NCBI RefSeq assembly: GCF_900105115.1
Contig: NZ_FNRV01000001.1
Location: 248,001-312,000, forward strand
Direction: 5' to 3'
Length of the DNA stretch: 64,000 nt
Source: Pseudomonas mohnii
GTDB lineage: Bacteria > Pseudomonadota > Gammaproteobacteria > Pseudomonadales > Pseudomonadaceae
Shown: in pieces, positions 60,951 to 64,000 of the stretch
How the letters are laid out: each line of letters opens with the position of its first letter
How positions within the stretch are numbered: position 1 is the first letter of the stretch
Notes under the pieces: generated by a model
Told to the model about the DNA's origin: nothing
The model's input: the letters and a program-made list of their open reading frames with translations, nothing else
The model's database searches: none
Translations under genes and position numbers: made by a program

Positions 60951-61052
60951 CTGTAGGAGCGAGCCTGCTCGCGATGGGCGTGAACGATAACGGGTAAAAC
61001 CGGATGTCCTGCGGCGCCCGCACGTATTTCGCGAGCAGGCTCGCTTCCACAG
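60951..61052. repeat. REPIN K, tandem copy of J
   Basis: 102-bp paired REP sharing its interior with J, with very few substitutions. The two occupy most of the 269-bp efeU-efeO gap. Confidence 0.9.
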
Positions 61053-61111
61053 GGGTCGTTCGAACATCCAGCCAGACAGTCTTCCTCCATTTCCAGCCAG
61101 TAAGGGCAACC

Positions 61112-62311
61112 ATGCCAAATCAAGCCCCCACCCAGGCTTCCCCTCCCCGCGCCTTGCGCTGGGCGGTGGCCGGCTCGGTGATCGTGATGATCGCTGCCGG
61201 CGGCCTGTTCTATTACGCCTCGAAAATGGCCGCCGACAAGCGCCAGGCCAACCACGACGAAGTGCTGGTGACCATCGACCCGCACAGCTGCGAGCCGAAT
61301 GCCCTGACGGTTCCGGCCGGCCATGCCAGCTTCCGCATCGTCAATCGATCCGATCGCGCCGTCGAATGGGAAATCCTCGATGGCGTGCTGGTGGTCGAAG
61401 AGCGGGAGAACATCGCACCCGGCCTGAGCCAGGTGATCAACGCCAACCTGTTGCCCGGCGACTACGCCATCACCTGCGGTCTGCTGAGCAACCCGCGCGG
61501 CACCTTGCACGTCACGCCGACGGCGGCGTCGGAAGCGGCGGCCAAGGCCAGGCCGTCGATGGTGGCGTTCATCGGGCCGCTGTCGGAGTTCCGTGTGTAC
61601 CTGAGCAGCCAGGGCACGGCGCTGATCAAAGCCGTCACCGCCCTTGAGCAAGCCATCGCCGCCGGTGATCTCAGCCAGGCCCAAGCCTTGTACGTGCCGG
61701 CCCGAGCCGCTTATCAACGCTTGGCCCCGGCCGCCCAGCGCCTGGCCGAGCTGGACAACGGGATCAACGCCCGTGCCGATTACTTCGAACACCGCGAGCA
61801 AGACCCCGGGTTTGTCGGTTTCCATCGCCTCGAATACGCGCTGTTCCAGCAACGCGACCTCGAGGGTCTGGCACCGGTTGCCCAGCGTCTGTCGGCGGAC
61901 GTGAGCACCCTCAAGCAACAGCTGCTGGCCCAGTCCCTGCCACCGGAGCAACTGGTGAGCCTTGTCGTGCGCAGCCTCAACGGCATCGCCGAGGTGCGCG
62001 CCCGCAGCGGTGAAGAAGAACGTTACAGCCACACCGACCTGAATGGCTTCGCCGCCAATCTCGACGCCGCACGCAAGGTCGTCGACCTGTTGCGTCCGTT
62101 GCTGGCCAAATCCGCCGCCGACCTGCTGCCGCAGATCGACAGTGCGCTCAGCGCATTCGACACCGAACTCAACGGATTGAAGGTCAAGGACGGCTACGCC
62201 AGTTACGACAGTGTCGGCACAGCGCAACGCCAAAAGATCGCCGACAAGGCCAAGGCACTGGCCGCGGCACTCGATGGAATCGACCCCGCCCTTGGCCTTT
62301 CTGGCCTGTAA
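61112..62311 (+). CDS. efeO: Iron uptake protein EfeO (cupredoxin plus M75 domain)
   Basis: 399 aa. The start at 61112 follows TAAGGGCAACC. A single N-terminal helix (AVAGSVIVMIAAGGLFYY) acts as signal anchor or signal peptide. The cupredoxin-like domain (about 45-145) contains IDPHSCEPNALTVPAGHASF and CGLLSNPRGTLHV. The peptidase-M75-like domain (about 155-395) contains the HxxE motif in DPGFVGFHRLEYALF. It is the periplasmic component delivering iron to EfeU. Confidence 0.92.
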   Translation: MPNQAPTQASPPRALRWAVAGSVIVMIAAGGLFYYASKMAADKRQANHDEVLVTIDPHSCEPNALTVPAGHASFRIVNRSDRAVEWEILDGVLVVEERENIAPGLSQVINANLLPGDYAITCGLLSNPRGTLHVTPTAASEAAAKARPSMVAFIGPLSEFRVYLSSQGTALIKAVTALEQAIAAGDLSQAQALYVPARAAYQRLAPAAQRLAELDNGINARADYFEHREQDPGFVGFHRLEYALFQQRDLEGLAPVAQRLSADVSTLKQQLLAQSLPPEQLVSLVVRSLNGIAEVRARSGEEERYSHTDLNGFAANLDAARKVVDLLRPLLAKSAADLLPQIDSALSAFDTELNGLKVKDGYASYDSVGTAQRQKIADKAKALAAALDGIDPALGLSGL

Positions 62312-62329
62312 GCAGAAGACGACTGATCA

Positions 62330-63625
62330 ATGAACGACTCAAAGCAATTCAACCTCCAGCGGCGCCGGGTATTGATGGGCATGGGCGCAGCCGGTGTCGC
62401 CCTGGCCGGCTCCGCGCTGAGCTGCCCGGCCATGGCCGCCAGTCCGGCACAGGTCACCGAGGCGCCGAGCAGCGACCACACGCAAGACCACCACGAATTC
62501 CACGGCAAGCACCAGACGGGCATCGTCACTCCGCGCCCGGCGTCCGGCATGCTGGTGTCGTTCGATGTGCTGGCCAGCGATCGCGAAGACCTGGAGCGAC
62601 TGTTTCGCACCCTCAATGATCGCATCGCGTTTTTGATGAAAGGCGGTCCGGTCACCCAGGTCGATCCGAAGTTGCCGCTGGTAGATTCAGGCATTCTCGG
62701 CCCGATTGTGACCCCGGATAACCTGACCATCACCGTGTCGGTCGGTGCCTCATTGTTCGATGAACGCTTTGGTCTGGCCCACGCCAAACCCAAGCGCCTG
62801 ATCCGCATGGTCGGTTTTCCCAACGATGCCTTGGAGGCCGACTGCTGCCATGGCGACCTGAGCCTGCAGTTCTGCTCCAACACCACCGACACCAACATCC
62901 ACGCCTTGCGCGACATCGTCAAAAACCTTCCGGACCTGCTGCTGGTGCGTTGGAAACAGGAAGGCAGCGTGCCGCCCCAGGCCCCCGCAAAACCCGGCGT
63001 GCCGGCGCAAAGCGCGCGCAACTTCCTGGGCTTTCGTGACGGCTCGGCCAACCCCGATTCCAACAATGCCAACACCATGGACAGCATCGTCTGGGTTCAA
63101 CCCGGCAGCGACGAGCCGGCCTGGGCCGCCAACGGCAGCTATCAGGCGGTGCGGATCATCCGCAACTTCGTCGAGCGCTGGGACCGCACACCGTTGCAGG
63201 AGCAGGAAAGCATTCTCGGCCGGGTCAAGAGCAGCGGCGCGCCCATGGGCGGTACCCATGAGTCGCAGGTGCCGGACTACAGCAAGGACCCGCACGGCAA
63301 GTTGACCAGACTCGACTCGCATATCCGCCTGGCCAACCCGCGCACCGCCGCGACCCAGGCCAACCTGATCCTGCGTCGGCCGTTCAACTACTCCAATGGC
63401 GTGAACAAGAACGGCCAGTTGGACATGGGCTTGCTGTTCATCTGCTATCAGGCCGACCTGGAGAAAGGCTTTATCACCGTGCAAACCCGACTCAACGGCG
63501 AGCCGCTGGAGGAGTACCTGAAGCCGGTCGGTGGCGGCTACTTCTTCACCCTGCCCGGTGTCACCGGCGACCAGGATTTCATCGGTCGCTCACTGCTTGC
63601 CGCCACACATCCAACAACCGCGTAA
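62330..63625 (+). CDS. efeB: Deferrochelatase/peroxidase EfeB (DyP type, Tat-exported)
   Basis: 431 aa. A twin-arginine signal is present: NLQRRRVLMGMGAAGVALAG. The DyP core has the distal Asp/Arg motif FLGFRDGSANPDSNN (about 230), and the region THESQVPDYSKDPHGKLTRLDSHIRLANPR contains the haem-ligand His candidates in two separate parts. It binds haem in the periplasm and acts in ferrous/haem iron handling with EfeU and EfeO. It starts 18 bp after efeO. Confidence 0.93.
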   Translation: MNDSKQFNLQRRRVLMGMGAAGVALAGSALSCPAMAASPAQVTEAPSSDHTQDHHEFHGKHQTGIVTPRPASGMLVSFDVLASDREDLERLFRTLNDRIAFLMKGGPVTQVDPKLPLVDSGILGPIVTPDNLTITVSVGASLFDERFGLAHAKPKRLIRMVGFPNDALEADCCHGDLSLQFCSNTTDTNIHALRDIVKNLPDLLLVRWKQEGSVPPQAPAKPGVPAQSARNFLGFRDGSANPDSNNANTMDSIVWVQPGSDEPAWAANGSYQAVRIIRNFVERWDRTPLQEQESILGRVKSSGAPMGGTHESQVPDYSKDPHGKLTRLDSHIRLANPRTAATQANLILRRPFNYSNGVNKNGQLDMGLLFICYQADLEKGFITVQTRLNGEPLEEYLKPVGGGYFFTLPGVTGDQDFIGRSLLAATHPTTA

Positions 63626-63650
63626 CCATCCCCCAACACGGAACCGTCCC

Positions 63651-64000
63651 ATGAAACAGTCGCCACTCGCGTTACTCCTGACCCTAGGCTTGCTGACCAC
63701 CCCGCTTGCGGCTTCCGCGGCGACTGCGCCACTGGCGTTGGTGCAGCAGATTTCGGACTACAAGATCTACGTCACCGAACAACTGGATGAACTGGCCAGC
63801 CACACCCGGCAGTTCACCGAGGAGGTGAAAAAAGGTGATCTGGCCACCGCGAAAAAACTCTATGCGCCGACCCGGGTTTACTACGAATCGATCGAACCGA
63901 TTGCCGAACTGTTCAGTGACCTCGACGCGTCCATCGACTCCCGCGTCGATGACCACGAAAAAGGCGTGAAAGCTGAAGACTTCACCGGGTTCCACCGCAT
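63651..64000 (+). CDS. Second EfeO/EfeM-like M75-domain protein, cut by right edge
   Basis: 116 codons are visible. The signal peptide ends AASAA after MKQSPLALLLTLGLLTTPL. It is directly followed by an M75-type helical domain (YKIYVTEQLDELASHTRQF, KLYAPTRVYYESIEPIAELF) and begins the HxxE segment at the window edge (FTGFHR). It lacks a cupredoxin domain, as do EfeM proteins. It lies 25 bp after efeB, so it belongs to the operon. Confidence 0.88.
   Translation, partial: MKQSPLALLLTLGLLTTPLAASAATAPLALVQQISDYKIYVTEQLDELASHTRQFTEEVKKGDLATAKKLYAPTRVYYESIEPIAELFSDLDASIDSRVDDHEKGVKAEDFTGFHR

Overview
The window looks like the chromosome of a fluorescent-group Pseudomonas. The reasons are high GC with strong codon bias, the aruHI/aruRS arginine-transaminase genes, a complete arnBCADTEF-ugd operon, fadDx-like branched-chain acyl-CoA genes, and at least twelve REP/REPIN palindromes of the 'GGGAGCGAGC..GCTCGCGAT' type scattered between operons. 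No tRNA, rRNA, CRISPR array, prophage or insertion sequence was seen. Species is inferred from gene content only.

Layout, left to right. (1) 1-14964, minus strand: arginine transaminase region. A six-gene operon reads ECH, acyl-CoA dehydrogenase, NDP-forming acyl-CoA ligase, aruI, aruH, ALDH (cut by the left edge). It is followed upstream by an AT-rich carbohydrate-binding-like orphan gene between REPINs, an APC permease, a hybrid kinase (AruS-like), a separate periplasmic sensor protein and the AruR-like response regulator. (2) 15072-17803, minus: a BetI-like TetR regulator, a class II aldolase and a periplasmic polyamine-type binding protein. (3) 18118-25852: an Old-Yellow-Enzyme/TMADH-type Fe-S flavoprotein, an XRE-cupin regulator, an AraC regulator, and a glutamine-synthetase-like / binding protein / FAD-oxidoreductase set that fits a gamma-glutamylated amine pathway. 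(4) 26024-29490: pqiA (split in two), pqiB and pqiC, an envelope lipid-transport (MCE) system.

(5) 29790-32338: an Ais-like histidine phosphatase and a stand-alone ArnT, which share a 24-bp inverted-repeat motif at a similar distance upstream. (6) 32652-36328: an FbpABC-type ferric ABC transporter. (7) 36345-37355, minus: an orphan tyrosine recombinase. (8) 37662-48048: arnB-arnC-arnA-arnD-arnT-arnE-arnF-ugd plus a further GT39 glycosyltransferase, all overlapping or touching. This makes UDP-Ara4N and adds it to lipid A. (9) 48191-50238: an MFS transporter and an HPP-family membrane protein. (10) 50399-52660 plus strand: 3-hydroxyisobutyryl-CoA hydrolase and an acyl-CoA dehydrogenase (valine type). 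This converges on 52819-59690, minus: ECH, acyl-CoA dehydrogenase, thiolase, SDR, AMP-dependent acyl-CoA synthetase and an AraC regulator (isoleucine/short-chain acyl-CoA type). (11) 59985-64000: efeU-efeO-efeB and the start of a second EfeO/EfeM-like gene, behind a good Fur box.

The points most worth following are the CoA-linked extension of the arginine transaminase operon, the shared motif and duplicated glycosyltransferases around lipid A modification, the orphan recombinase beside the arn operon, and REPINs that have entered the end of efeU and flank a foreign-looking gene.
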